Part shown: in pieces, positions 8,356-16,450 of the stretch
Position numbering within the stretch: position 1 is the first letter of the stretch
Layout of the letters: every line of letters starts with the position of its first letter
Translations under genes and position numbers: made by a program
Assembly: GCA_051877855.1 (NCBI GenBank)
Contig: JBJEJH010000040.1
Location: 28,771-92,770 of the forward strand
Direction of reading: 5' to 3'
DNA length: 64,000 nt
Origin: MGBC120314 sp051877855
Lineage (GTDB): Bacteria > Bacillota > Clostridia > Lachnospirales > Lachnospiraceae
Notes under the pieces: generated by a model
What the model saw: only the letters and a program-made list of their open reading frames with translations
The model's database searches: none
What the model was told of the DNA's origin: nothing

Positions 8356-9255
8356 ATGAAAAAATTAGTATCACTTTTACTTGTTTCTGTTTTTGCGTTA
8401 TCATTGACAGCATGCGGAAATAAGAACCAGCAGGCAACACAGGCAACAACAGAAGCAGTGACAACAGAAGCCGGCAGTGCAGCAGGCGCAGAACAGACCA
8501 CGGCTGCAACTGACAATAAGGAACTTGTAAAGCTTACGGTAGGTGCTTCAACAACACCTCATGCAGAGATTCTTGCAGAGGTAGTGGATGATTTAAAGGC
8601 AGCAGGTTATGATCTGAATATTGTAGAATTCACAGATTATGTACTTCCAAACACATCTCTTGAGGATGGAAGTCTTGATGCCAACTATTTCCAGCACAAG
8701 CCATACCTTGATAACTTCAACACTGAGAACAAGACACATCTTGTATCCGTTGCAGCAATTCACTATGAACCATTTGGTATCTACGCAGGTAAGAGCACCT
8801 CTTTGGCAGATCTTCCGGAAGGTGCTAAGATTGCAGTTCCAAATGATACGACAAACGAAGCAAGAGCACTTCTCTTACTTGAGCAGGAAGGCCTGATTAA
8901 GTTAAAGGAGGGTGTAGGCCTTGAGGCAACCGTTAAGGATATCGCTGAAAATCCTAATAAGTATGAAATCGTAGAGCTTGCAGCAGAGCAGGTAGCACGT
9001 TCACTTCCGGATGTTAATGTTGGTGTCATCAATGGTAACAACGCTCTTGCAGCCGGCCTTAACGTAGCTAAGGATGCCATTGCCAAGGAAGCTTCCGATT
9101 CAATTGCAGCACAGACTTATGCAAACATCATCGCTGTTAAGGAAGGAAATGAACAGAATCCTGGTGTTGTAGCATTGATCGAGGCATTACAGTCCGACCA
9201 TGTTAAGAAATTCATCGAAGAGAAGTATGAGGGATCTGTAGTACCTACTTTCTAA
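8356..9255 (+). CDS. metQ: Methionine-binding lipoprotein (NlpA/MetQ family)
   Basis: Extracytoplasmic substrate-binding lipoprotein of the importer (299 aa). The signal peptide ends in the lipobox LTAC at about residues 17-20, followed by a Thr/Glu/Ala-rich linker (QATQATTEAVTTEAG). The mature domain has NlpA-family features (VGASTTPHAEIL, NYFQHKPYLDNF, IAVPNDTTNEARALLLL). I moved the start to 8356, where GAGGAGG lies upstream and the signal peptide begins. Ligand could be L- or D-methionine; the neighbouring metN and metI settle the system. Confidence 0.95.
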   Translation: MKKLVSLLLVSVFALSLTACGNKNQQATQATTEAVTTEAGSAAGAEQTTAATDNKELVKLTVGASTTPHAEILAEVVDDLKAAGYDLNIVEFTDYVLPNTSLEDGSLDANYFQHKPYLDNFNTENKTHLVSVAAIHYEPFGIYAGKSTSLADLPEGAKIAVPNDTTNEARALLLLEQEGLIKLKEGVGLEATVKDIAENPNKYEIVELAAEQVARSLPDVNVGVINGNNALAAGLNVAKDAIAKEASDSIAAQTYANIIAVKEGNEQNPGVVALIEALQSDHVKKFIEEKYEGSVVPTF

Positions 9256-9319
9256 GAAAATGAAATAACCTCAATCAGAATTGGTTTAAATAAGAGATTT
9301 GCACAATTTATAACATAAA

Positions 9320-9357
9320 GAAATTCCCAAGTCGTAACCTTGCGGCTTGGGAATTTT
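9320..9357 (+). terminator. Terminator between metQ and the minus-strand dehydrogenase
   Basis: AAATTCCCAAG and CTTGGGAATTT form an 11-bp stem followed by T residues. The A-rich left edge means it can also serve the converging minus-strand gene. Confidence 0.85.
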
Positions 9358-9368
9358 TGTTTGTTTTA

Positions 9369-10349
9369 TTATATTATCTGCCAAGGGTTTTTCTCACCAT
9401 TATAATGGTAAAGGCAGCTTAGAATCGAGTGTTCCACCATATCGCTCACCGCCATATCTGTGTAGAATGCAGTGTGTGGTGTCATAATCACATTTGGTAA
9501 AGAATTAAGAATTGCCATGGTATGATGACCAACCGGCTGATATTTATAATCCTGATAGTAAATGGCAGATTCATTTTCTATAACATCTAAAGCGGCTGCA
9601 GCCACTTTCCCATTTTCCACCGCTTCAATCAGCGCATCGGCATCAATTAAAGTGCCCCGGGCGGTGTTGATCATCGTGACACCGTCCTTCATCAGTGAAA
9701 ATGCATTACGGTCGATCATATGATAATTTTCATCATTTCCGGGGATATGGAGCGTAATGATATCTGCGGTGCGGTACAATTCACTAAGAGTCACATACTC
9801 CGCATATTTCTTCACCTCTTCCTTAGGAAATGGATCATAGGCGATAATCTTACAACCAAAACCGGATAAATTCTCAATGACTTTACAACCAATTTGTCCG
9901 GTGCCGATCACACCCACGGTCTGTGTGCGAAGCTCATGTCCCCGGACCTTGGCAAGGGAATAATCCTGCCCCAGACTGCGCATCATAATGGTCTTTGCCT
10001 TGCGATTCGCCATCAACATTAACATAATAGCGTACTCTGCAACACTGTTGGGAGAGTAGGTTACATTGCCTATACCCATACCAATCTCTTTGGCGTGTTT
10101 GGTATCAATATGATCGAAACCGACGGTTCGCGTGGATATAAATTTTATCCCTGCCTGCTTTAACGCATCCAATAGTTCACTGTCAATGGGAGTGGTAATG
10201 ATGGAGGCGCAGTCGCATCCCTTTGCCAGCGGAATGGACTTTAAGGACGGCGGATCATTGATATAGACAGGGTCTACCTGATATTGTTTGCAGAATTTGG
10301 TGAAGAACGTTGCTTCATCGGGTCTGTGGTTAAATACAGCTAATTTCAT
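9369..10349 (-). CDS. D-lactate dehydrogenase-like D-2-hydroxyacid dehydrogenase
   Basis: NAD-dependent D-2-hydroxyacid dehydrogenase (326 aa), most like fermentative D-lactate dehydrogenase (pyruvate to D-lactate). The Rossmann motif GTGQIG lies in GVIGTGQIGCKVIENL. The catalytic residues are visible as Arg in NTARGTLID, Glu in DVIENES and His in TPHTAFYT. STRTVGFDHID and YSPNSVAEYA are typical of the D-LDH/VanH branch. The start has GGGAGAA upstream on the minus strand. A short second gene on the same strand lies 29 bp upstream. Exact substrate is inferred, and hydroxyisocaproate-type activity is possible. Confidence 0.9.
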   Translation of the reverse strand: MKLAVFNHRPDEATFFTKFCKQYQVDPVYINDPPSLKSIPLAKGCDCASIITTPIDSELLDALKQAGIKFISTRTVGFDHIDTKHAKEIGMGIGNVTYSPNSVAEYAIMLMLMANRKAKTIMMRSLGQDYSLAKVRGHELRTQTVGVIGTGQIGCKVIENLSGFGCKIIAYDPFPKEEVKKYAEYVTLSELYRTADIITLHIPGNDENYHMIDRNAFSLMKDGVTMINTARGTLIDADALIEAVENGKVAAAALDVIENESAIYYQDYKYQPVGHHTMAILNSLPNVIMTPHTAFYTDMAVSDMVEHSILSCLYHYNGEKNPWQII

Positions 10350-10378
10350 AATGGTTCTCCCGAAATAAAATTATAATA

Positions 10379-10645
10379 TTAATATAACTTGAAACTATCC
10401 TTGTCCAATTCCTCCTCGCTGAATATCATTTCACCTTCGGAGCTCTGGGCAACACGTTTGCTGCTTAATGCAACGTGATCCATATAGTCTACAAAGAGAT
10501 CAATTTCATCAATACCTGCTTCTTTGGCGAATTTTCGGATAAAAGGCTGTGCGGCCTCAGCAACCTTAAAATTCGGATTATTTTTGCTTAATTCTTCAAT
10601 TTCAGCATCTATTTTCCTTACAAGTTCTCTCGAAATTTCGTTCAT
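10379..10645 (-). CDS. Small hypothetical protein
   Basis: An acidic 88-aa soluble protein of unknown function with a helical N-terminal half (ELVRKIDAEIEELSKNN) and an acidic end (EGEMIFSEEELDKDSF). The start at 10645 has GGAGATA about 6 bp upstream; a longer frame to 10663 has no site. It is likely co-transcribed with the dehydrogenase downstream. I do not recognise a family. Confidence 0.55.
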   Translation of the reverse strand: MNEISRELVRKIDAEIEELSKNNPNFKVAEAAQPFIRKFAKEAGIDEIDLFVDYMDHVALSSKRVAQSSEGEMIFSEEELDKDSFKLY

Positions 10646-10792
10646 TATTCTATCTCCATTCAAATAATACTAGATGTAAGCACTTTTTGATAAACTTTAG
10701 TGTGCATCCCTTAGAAATAATAGCACAAAAAAGGTGCAACATCAAGGGACCCGGGGCGTCATAAAAACAAATAAAATTAGACGGATAATCTA

Positions 10793-10822
10793 TTGTTATA
10801 TTTGTACTAAAAGTGGTACAAT
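10793..10822 (+). promoter_or_regulatory. Likely promoter of the yqeY gene
   Basis: TTGTTA (10793-10798) and TACAAT (10817-10822) are spaced 18 bp, about 58 bp before the start codon at 10881. Between this and the minus-strand gene at 10645 there is about 150 bp in which I see no other feature. Confidence 0.55.
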
Positions 10823-10880
10823 ATATAACAGTTACCAACAATTAATTAAAGCAGAACGTGATCATTAAGGAGGTAGTAGA

Positions 10881-11318
10881 ATGCAGTTTGAAACATTACA
10901 ACAGGATATGATTGCTGCCATGAAGGCACGGGATAAGGCAAGAAAGGATGCAATTGCGGTATTGGTTTCCGCAGCGAAGAAATTAGCAATCGATAACGGT
11001 TGCAGGGAGAATATTCCGGAGGATTTGGTGAATCAGGCCATTCAGAAGGAAATCAAGAGTGTGAAGGAACAGATTGAGACCTGCCCGGCAGATCGTACAG
11101 AATTGTTGGAAGAATTTAATGTAAGACTTGCGGTAATGTCGGAGTATGCACCGAAGATGCTGTCTGCAGAAGAAGTGAAAAACATTCTGATGGATAAATT
11201 CGGAGAGGTTATTGCGACAAAGAATAAGGGACAGATCATGAAGGCTGTCATGGGTGAACTTAAAGGCAAGGCAGATGGTAAGGTAATCAATGAGGTTGTA
11301 GCTGAACTTTGTAAATAA
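10881..11318 (+). CDS. yqeY: YqeY-like protein (GatB/YqeY domain)
   Basis: A 145-aa YqeY-family protein, related to the C-terminal tRNA-binding domain of GatB. Visible family features are the N-terminal helix (LQQDMIAAMKARDKARKDAI), the central AIQKEIKSVKEQIE helix, the YAPKMLSAEEV hinge and the C-terminal GQIMKAVMGELKGKADGKVI helical hairpin. It is full length for the family. A precise function is not established; a role near tRNA amidation is a family-level guess. AAGGAGG precedes the start. The zinc-ribbon gene follows after 18 bp, probably in one transcript. Confidence 0.9.
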   Translation: MQFETLQQDMIAAMKARDKARKDAIAVLVSAAKKLAIDNGCRENIPEDLVNQAIQKEIKSVKEQIETCPADRTELLEEFNVRLAVMSEYAPKMLSAEEVKNILMDKFGEVIATKNKGQIMKAVMGELKGKADGKVINEVVAELCK

Positions 11319-11336
11319 TAGAAATGGGGTTTTATT

Positions 11337-12104
11337 ATGGGAATTGATGAGCTTTTACAGAACATTGAACATATTGAAGACGAGATTACGGAATGTTATA
11401 CCGAGCTTGGCAGGCAGTTTTATGAGAAGGAAACGGGCAATGCAAAGCAGAATTTCCCGGAGATCGCAGAAAGAATCACGGAGAGAAAAGACAAGATCAG
11501 TGAAATTAGAAAACAAATTAATCTGATTAAAGGGATTGTTATATGTGAGCACTGCGGGGCAGAGGTCAAGAACACACATACCTTCTGTCATGAGTGTGGA
11601 CATAAGATGAAGACGGTCCATGAGGATGTGCCGAAGGGATTTGTTCTTTGCGGCAATTGTAATGCTGTGGTTTCAGAGGATGCCAAATTCTGTTTCTGCT
11701 GCGGCATGAAGATTGGCAGCGAAATCAACCATGAACCGGCGGTTGAAGAGGTTAAATCAATTGAAGAGGTGGCTGATCAAACAGTGGAACCGGTAGCTGA
11801 ACCGGCGGTTGAACTTGTTGATTTTGAAAAGGTCACGGAACCTGAGGAAGAAATACCGGAATTGACACTTGCCGAGGAAACTGCCGCAACAGCGGAAGTG
11901 ATGGAAGAAAAGAACCGGGAGAAGGAAGCGGTTGCGATTCCTGAGGCGCCGGTGAGAAAAAATATATTCGCAGCTTTTGCTAAGAAAGAACAGGAGACGG
12001 GAAGAACCTGTCCACAGTGTGGCGAGCCGTTGAATGAGGATGATACATACTGTATTGCCTGTGGAGCAATTTTCTCCGTTCCCAAAATGGAGACAGAGTT
12101 TTAG
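11337..12104 (+). CDS. Coiled-coil protein with three zinc ribbons
   Basis: A 255-aa cytoplasmic protein of unknown function. The N-terminal ~60 residues are a charged helical region (coiled-coil-like). Two zinc ribbons follow at about residues 64-86 (CEHCG...CHECG) and 102-124 (CGNC...CFCCG). A low-complexity Glu/Val/Pro linker (about 130-215) leads to a third ribbon near the C-terminus (CPQCG...CIACG). There are no membrane segments. Such ribbons usually mediate protein or nucleic acid contacts, so a scaffold or regulatory role is possible but not shown. It follows yqeY by 18 bp. Confidence 0.75.
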   Translation: MGIDELLQNIEHIEDEITECYTELGRQFYEKETGNAKQNFPEIAERITERKDKISEIRKQINLIKGIVICEHCGAEVKNTHTFCHECGHKMKTVHEDVPKGFVLCGNCNAVVSEDAKFCFCCGMKIGSEINHEPAVEEVKSIEEVADQTVEPVAEPAVELVDFEKVTEPEEEIPELTLAEETAATAEVMEEKNREKEAVAIPEAPVRKNIFAAFAKKEQETGRTCPQCGEPLNEDDTYCIACGAIFSVPKMETEF

Positions 12105-12116
12105 TTGAAGACATAT

Positions 12117-12156
12117 TAAAAGGGGATCTGCGGAAATTTTCGCAGGTCCCCTTTTT
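12117..12156 (+). terminator. Rho-independent terminator after the zinc-ribbon gene
   Basis: AAAAGGGGATCTGCG pairs with CGCAGGTCCCCTTTTT around a short A/T loop, with a T-run built into the right arm. Confidence 0.9.
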
Positions 12157-12218
12157 GAAATTGTTATAGATATTGTGAATCAACTTATGAATTCAAATTC
12201 CATATTTCAGGGTCTATG

Positions 12219-12478
12219 CCCCGCCACGAACCGGCCAGCGGGGTATATTTCGCATATTTTGGAATCCATACCCCGCCACGAACCGGCCAGTGGGGTATAT
12301 TTCGCATATTTTGGAATCTATACCCCGCCACGAACCGGCCAGCGGGGTATATTTCGCATATTTTGGAATCCATACCCCACCACGAACCGGCCAGCGGGGT
12401 ATATTTCGCATATTTTGGATTCTATGCCCCGCCACGAACACGAGGACGGGGAATATATCAAACAATTTGCATCTCATA
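12219..12478. repeat. Five tandem 52-bp palindromic repeats
   Basis: Four near-identical units of exactly 52 bp start at 12219, 12271, 12323 and 12375; a fifth unit (12427-12478) keeps the length but has diverged, and a sixth starts at 12479 and is lost. In each unit TACCCCGC and GCGGGGTA can form an 8-bp stem around a 13-base loop. Open frames cross the array on both strands, but 52 is not a multiple of three, so each simply reads the repeat in rotating frames. I treat it as non-coding. It lies between two convergent genes. Confidence 0.9.
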
Positions 12479-12490
12479 CCCCGCAGGCGG

Positions 12491-12512
12491 AGAGTTTCGC
12501 AAGCGAAACTCT
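12491..12512 (-). terminator. Perfect hairpin at the 3' end of the GH94 gene
   Basis: AGAGTTTCGC and GCGAAACTCT form a perfect 10-bp stem 13 bp past the end of the minus-strand GH94 gene. There is no T-run on the minus strand, so it may protect the 3' end or be a weak terminator. Confidence 0.45.
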
Positions 12513-12524
12513 TAAATCATATAA

Positions 12525-14954
12525 TTACATCTCGGCAATTACTTCCACAGATTTTTCGCTGCTTACCGGAATAATATTGCCGGCAACCTCTACGCCATCA
12601 ACGATGAGCTTCTTGATGCCCTTCTGGGCATTGGAAGGATTCTTGATGGTGATATTGTAGTCTGTGCCACGGAAGGTTCTCTTAACCTTTAACTCCTTGA
12701 ACTGCGCAGGAAGACATGGGTCGATCATCAATCCGTCCAGGCTTGGACGAACACCTAAGATATACTGTGAAGCACTTAGGAACGTCCAGGCTGCAGTACC
12801 GGTTAACCAGCTGTTCTTTGCTTCGCCGTGATGAACAGCGTCCTTACCGGCAATCATCTGTGAGTATACATAAGGTTCTGTACGGTGAATATCACTGATT
12901 TCCTCAATGTATGCAGGACAGATCTTAGCATAGGTCTCAAATGCACGGTCGCCATCGCCGATCACGGTCTCTGCAACCGTTACCCAAGGATTGTTGTGGC
13001 AGAAGATTCCGGCATTTTCCTTATATCCCGGTGGGTAGGAAGAAACTTCGCCAAGCTCCAGGTGATAATCTTTGTAAGCAGGCTGAAGAAGAACGATACC
13101 ATACTTGGTGTCGAGGATATTCTTCACAGATTCCATGGCCTTCTGGGCCTTTCCTTCCTTCACGCCGATACCGGCAAGTACACAGAATCCCTGTGGCTCG
13201 ATATAGATCTGGCCGTCCTCGCATTCCTTTGAACCAACCTTATTGCTGTTTGCGTCGTAAGCACGTAAGAACCATTCCCCATCCCAGCCGGCGTCAAGAA
13301 CGGTGTCGTACATTTTCTGAACCTCTGCACGAACGGATTTGGCTTCATCCGTAAGACCTACGTGATCACAAAGCTCTGCATATTCATTGCCATATTTAAC
13401 AAACATACCTGCGATAAATACAGATTCTGCAACCGGTCCTTCGGAAGGTCCGGTGGTCTGGAAGGATTCACCCGGCTCCTTAGAGAAGCAGTTTAAGTTC
13501 AAACAATCATTCCAGTCTGCACGACCGATGAGCGGAAGATTGTGTGGGCCAAGGTGAGTTAAAGTATAGTTAAATGAACGGCGAAGATGCTCCATTAAGG
13601 AGGTGGCCTTGCTCATATCATTATCATAAGGTACCGTCTCATCCAGAATGCCGAAATCACCGGTTTCACGAATGTATGCAGCAGTACCTGCAATCAACCA
13701 TAATGGGTCATCGTTAAATCCACTACCCACATCCATATTACCCTTCTTGGTAAGTGGCTGGTACTGATGATATGCACTGCCATCCTCAAACTGTGTGGAA
13801 GCGATATCAATGATACGTTCTCTTGCACGATCCGGAATCAAATGTACGAAACCGAGAAGATCCTGACAGGAATCACGGAATCCCATACCACGACCGATGC
13901 CGGATTCATAGTAGGAAGCGGAACGTGACATATTAAATGTAACCATACACTGATATTGGTGCCAGATATTAATCATACGGTCAAACTTTTCGTCATCCGA
14001 TTTTACGGTTAACTTATTAAGAAGTCCGTCCCAGTGAGCCTTAAGGACTGCAAGCGCTGCATCAACCTTCTCCACGGTGTCAAACTTTGCAAGCATTTCA
14101 TGGGCAGGTTTCTTATTAATAACACCCTGAGACTCCCATTTCTGATCTTCAGGATTTTCCACATAACCGAGAACGAATACGTAAGTCTTAGACTCGCCGG
14201 CATTCAGGGAAACATTTAATTGGTGGGAACCGATTGGAGCCCAGCCGCTGGCCTTGGAATTACCGGCCTTGCCGTTAACAACAACATCGGGACGGTCAAA
14301 GCCATTGTATGCACCCAGGAAGGTATCCCGGTCTGTATCAAAACCATCCACCGGTGTATTGACACTGAATATAGCATAGTGGTTACGTCTTTCACGATAC
14401 TCGGTTTTGTGATAAATCGTAGAACCTTCGATTTCAACTTCACCAATACTTAAGTTACGCTGGAAGTTGGTCATATCGTCCATGGCGTTCCAGAGGCAGA
14501 ACTCGATGAAAGAGAAGAGCTTAAGGTCTTTCTTGTCGGTTCCTTCATTGGTAATGGTCACTTTATGAACTTCACAGTTATTATTAATAGGAACAAATGC
14601 GGTCACTTCTGTCTTAACATTGTTCTTCTTGCCGGTGAATACGCTGTAACCCATACCGTGACGGCAGCTGTATTCATCAAGTTCCGTTTTGGTAGGCTGC
14701 CAGCCCGGATTCCAGATCGTGCCATTATCATTAATATAGTAGTAATGTCCGCCGGTATCATAAGGAACATTGTTGTAGCGATATCTTGTGAGACGAAGAA
14801 GCTTCGCATCCTTATAAAAAGAATATCCGCCACAAGTGTTAGACATGAGTGTAAAGAAACTCTCGCAACCTAAGTAGTTAATCCAAGGAAGCGGAGTTTT
14901 AGGTGTTGTAATGACGTATTCACGATTCACGTCATCGAAATGTCCAAATTTCAT
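12525..14954 (-). CDS. GH94 phosphorylase, cellobiose phosphorylase-like
   Basis: Cytoplasmic glycoside phosphorylase (809 aa, typical length) of family GH94, which splits beta-linked disaccharides with phosphate. The N-terminal FGHFDDVNREYVITTPKTP is characteristic of the cellobiose phosphorylase branch. The catalytic (alpha/alpha)6 barrel carries GIGRGMGFRDSCQDLLGF and, at residues 480-483, DWND with the catalytic Asp; phosphate-binding segments lie downstream (QTTGPSEGPV). No signal peptide is present. It diverges from the LacI regulator, and LacI-type operator sequences lie at both ends of the shared intergenic region. Cellobiose is the best guess; a related beta-glucoside cannot be excluded. 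Confidence 0.92.
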   Translation of the reverse strand: MKFGHFDDVNREYVITTPKTPLPWINYLGCESFFTLMSNTCGGYSFYKDAKLLRLTRYRYNNVPYDTGGHYYYINDNGTIWNPGWQPTKTELDEYSCRHGMGYSVFTGKKNNVKTEVTAFVPINNNCEVHKVTITNEGTDKKDLKLFSFIEFCLWNAMDDMTNFQRNLSIGEVEIEGSTIYHKTEYRERRNHYAIFSVNTPVDGFDTDRDTFLGAYNGFDRPDVVVNGKAGNSKASGWAPIGSHQLNVSLNAGESKTYVFVLGYVENPEDQKWESQGVINKKPAHEMLAKFDTVEKVDAALAVLKAHWDGLLNKLTVKSDDEKFDRMINIWHQYQCMVTFNMSRSASYYESGIGRGMGFRDSCQDLLGFVHLIPDRARERIIDIASTQFEDGSAYHQYQPLTKKGNMDVGSGFNDDPLWLIAGTAAYIRETGDFGILDETVPYDNDMSKATSLMEHLRRSFNYTLTHLGPHNLPLIGRADWNDCLNLNCFSKEPGESFQTTGPSEGPVAESVFIAGMFVKYGNEYAELCDHVGLTDEAKSVRAEVQKMYDTVLDAGWDGEWFLRAYDANSNKVGSKECEDGQIYIEPQGFCVLAGIGVKEGKAQKAMESVKNILDTKYGIVLLQPAYKDYHLELGEVSSYPPGYKENAGIFCHNNPWVTVAETVIGDGDRAFETYAKICPAYIEEISDIHRTEPYVYSQMIAGKDAVHHGEAKNSWLTGTAAWTFLSASQYILGVRPSLDGLMIDPCLPAQFKELKVKRTFRGTDYNITIKNPSNAQKGIKKLIVDGVEVAGNIIPVSSEKSVEVIAEM

Positions 14955-14981
14955 AAAACATAATCTCCATTCAAGGTTATT

Positions 14982-15004
14982 ACGAAAACGATTTAGCTAA
15001 ATGA
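14982..15004. promoter_or_regulatory. Putative LacI-family operator, GH94 side
   Basis: ACGAAAACGATTTAGCTAAATGA contains the palindrome ATTTAGCTAAAT and sits about 28 bp upstream of the GH94 start codon. A near-identical sequence lies at 15295. The two share ACGAAAACGATT and TAAATGA in the same orientation. The rest of the 403-bp divergent region (14955-15357) is A/T-rich with no other feature I can support. Confidence 0.65.
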
Positions 15005-15259
15005 AAAAAGAACCTCCAAAAGATTAATGGAAATATATCCACTGCTTTAAATATATTAAAAAACACGAATAAAATCAAGATTTATTTATATTATTTTATT
15101 AGGAAATATTACCGACATTTTTGGAAAAATGAATAGCAACTTTTTTCAATAAAGGGGGAAATATGCCCGGAAGCGTTATTTTTTTATCATTTTTGCCCTA
15201 AATTGCTGTTAATAATACAACATATTATACAAAATTACCTATAAATATCAAAAAAATAG

Positions 15260-15316
15260 TTGCTTTTATTGTCAAAGTGTTGTAATATAAAAACACGAAA
15301 ACGATTAAGTAAATGA
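15260..15316 (+). promoter_or_regulatory. Promoter with overlapping operator, regulator side
   Basis: TTGCTT (15260-15265) and TAATAT (15283-15288) with a 17-bp spacer form a plausible promoter. The second operator copy (ACGAAAACGATTAAGTAAAT, 15295-15314) overlaps the expected start site, a position where a bound repressor would block transcription. Confidence 0.55.
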
Positions 15317-15357
15317 CAAGTTACCGAATGTACACAGATCTCGAAGGCAGGAATGGA

Positions 15358-16371
15358 ATGGTATCAGTAAAAGACATCGCAGCAGAGTGCAAGGTTTCCG
15401 TTGCTACTGTGAGCAAAGCATTAAATGGTTATAGTGATATAAGCGAAGAAACGCGGAATATGATCAAGACCAAAGCTGCCGAGATGGGGTATCTTCCGAA
15501 TATGGCGGCGGTAACGCTAAAGACCAATCGGACGTACAACATCGGAGTAATATTTGAAGATGCAGCGAACAGCGGATTGAGGAATGAATATTTTGCAAGG
15601 GTTCTGCAAGGGGTTCGTACCCAGGCAGAGATGTCGGGATACGGTATCTCATTCATTACCAACCGGATCGGTGGAAAGAAAATTACTTATAGTGAATATT
15701 GTCGGTATCGGCAATTCGACGGTGTGATTATCGCATGTACAGATTTTAATGATGCACAGGTGGTGGAACTCGTTGGAAGTGGCGTACCCATTGTCACTAT
15801 AGATCATATTTTCAGCAATACCATTTCGGTAATGTCAGATAACGTCAAAGGTATCCGGGATTTGATGGAGTATGTTTATTCAATGGGACACCGCAGGATT
15901 GCATATATACACGGCGGGGATTCCACAGTGACGAGAGATCGGCTGACGAGCTTTTATCAGTGTGTGGAACGTCTGGGCCTTCATATTCCACCGGAATATA
16001 CAATGGAGTGCAAGTATCGTGATACAGTACGTGCTGCCAAATGTACCAGAAAACTTCTGGACATGGAAGAACGGCCGACCTGCATTTTATATCCGGATGA
16101 TTATACCGCGATGGGCGGAATTGGCGTTATTAAGAAGCGCGGGCTTCAAATTCCGGAAGATATATCGGTGGTAGGATATGACGGAATCAGTTTTACATCC
16201 GTACACGATCCGAAGATTACAACTCTGGAGCAGTCCAGCGAAAAGATGGGCCGGGAGGCCGTATCACACTTAATTGAACTTATTGAGAAACCGAAGACCA
16301 CATTGATTGAGCGATATGTGATCCCAGGGGACGTTTCAATAGGAAATTCCGTGAAAAATCTTCAGGCGTAA
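15358..16371 (+). CDS. LacI-family transcriptional regulator
   Basis: A 337-aa LacI/GalR regulator. The N-terminal helix-turn-helix (VSVKDIAAECKVSVATVSKALNG) and hinge (MGYLPNMAAVTLKTNRT) are typical, followed by a periplasmic-binding-protein-like sugar-sensing domain (GVIIACTDF, PIVTIDH, RIAYIHGG, VVGYDGISFT). The start at 15358 has GGCAGG upstream and begins right at the DNA-binding domain; a longer frame from 15313 overlaps the operator. It probably controls the divergent GH94 gene, itself and the downstream importer. Its inducer is likely cellobiose or a cellodextrin, by context. Confidence 0.9.
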   Translation: MVSVKDIAAECKVSVATVSKALNGYSDISEETRNMIKTKAAEMGYLPNMAAVTLKTNRTYNIGVIFEDAANSGLRNEYFARVLQGVRTQAEMSGYGISFITNRIGGKKITYSEYCRYRQFDGVIIACTDFNDAQVVELVGSGVPIVTIDHIFSNTISVMSDNVKGIRDLMEYVYSMGHRRIAYIHGGDSTVTRDRLTSFYQCVERLGLHIPPEYTMECKYRDTVRAAKCTRKLLDMEERPTCILYPDDYTAMGGIGVIKKRGLQIPEDISVVGYDGISFTSVHDPKITTLEQSSEKMGREAVSHLIELIEKPKTTLIERYVIPGDVSIGNSVKNLQA

Positions 16372-16397
16372 GGAGACACGGAGAATAATTTATTCCG

Positions 16398-16419
16398 CAG
16401 AAAGTGAGAATACTTTCTG
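16398..16419 (+). other. Small hairpin upstream of the binding-protein gene
   Basis: CAGAAAGT and ACTTTCTG pair around a 6-base loop in the 79-bp gap between the regulator and the binding protein. There is no T-run, so it is more likely an mRNA-stabilising or processing structure than a terminator. Confidence 0.4.
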
Positions 16420-16450
16420 TACCAGCCCGTGAGGCAGAAGGAGGAAAAAT

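Noticed and set aside
10650..10841. 63-aa minus-strand open frame upstream of the small hypothetical gene
   Set aside because: It overlaps the start of the annotated gene, contains the likely yqeY promoter region and has no ribosome binding site.
12219..12478. Possible CRISPR array
   Set aside because: The whole 52-bp unit is repeated, with no unique spacers, and there are no cas genes in the window.
12175..12660. Overlapping open frames with repeated peptides across the 52-bp array, on both strands
   Set aside because: The same peptides appear in rotating frames because 52 is not a multiple of three. There is no ribosome binding site, and one frame runs into the 3' end of the GH94 gene on the other strand.
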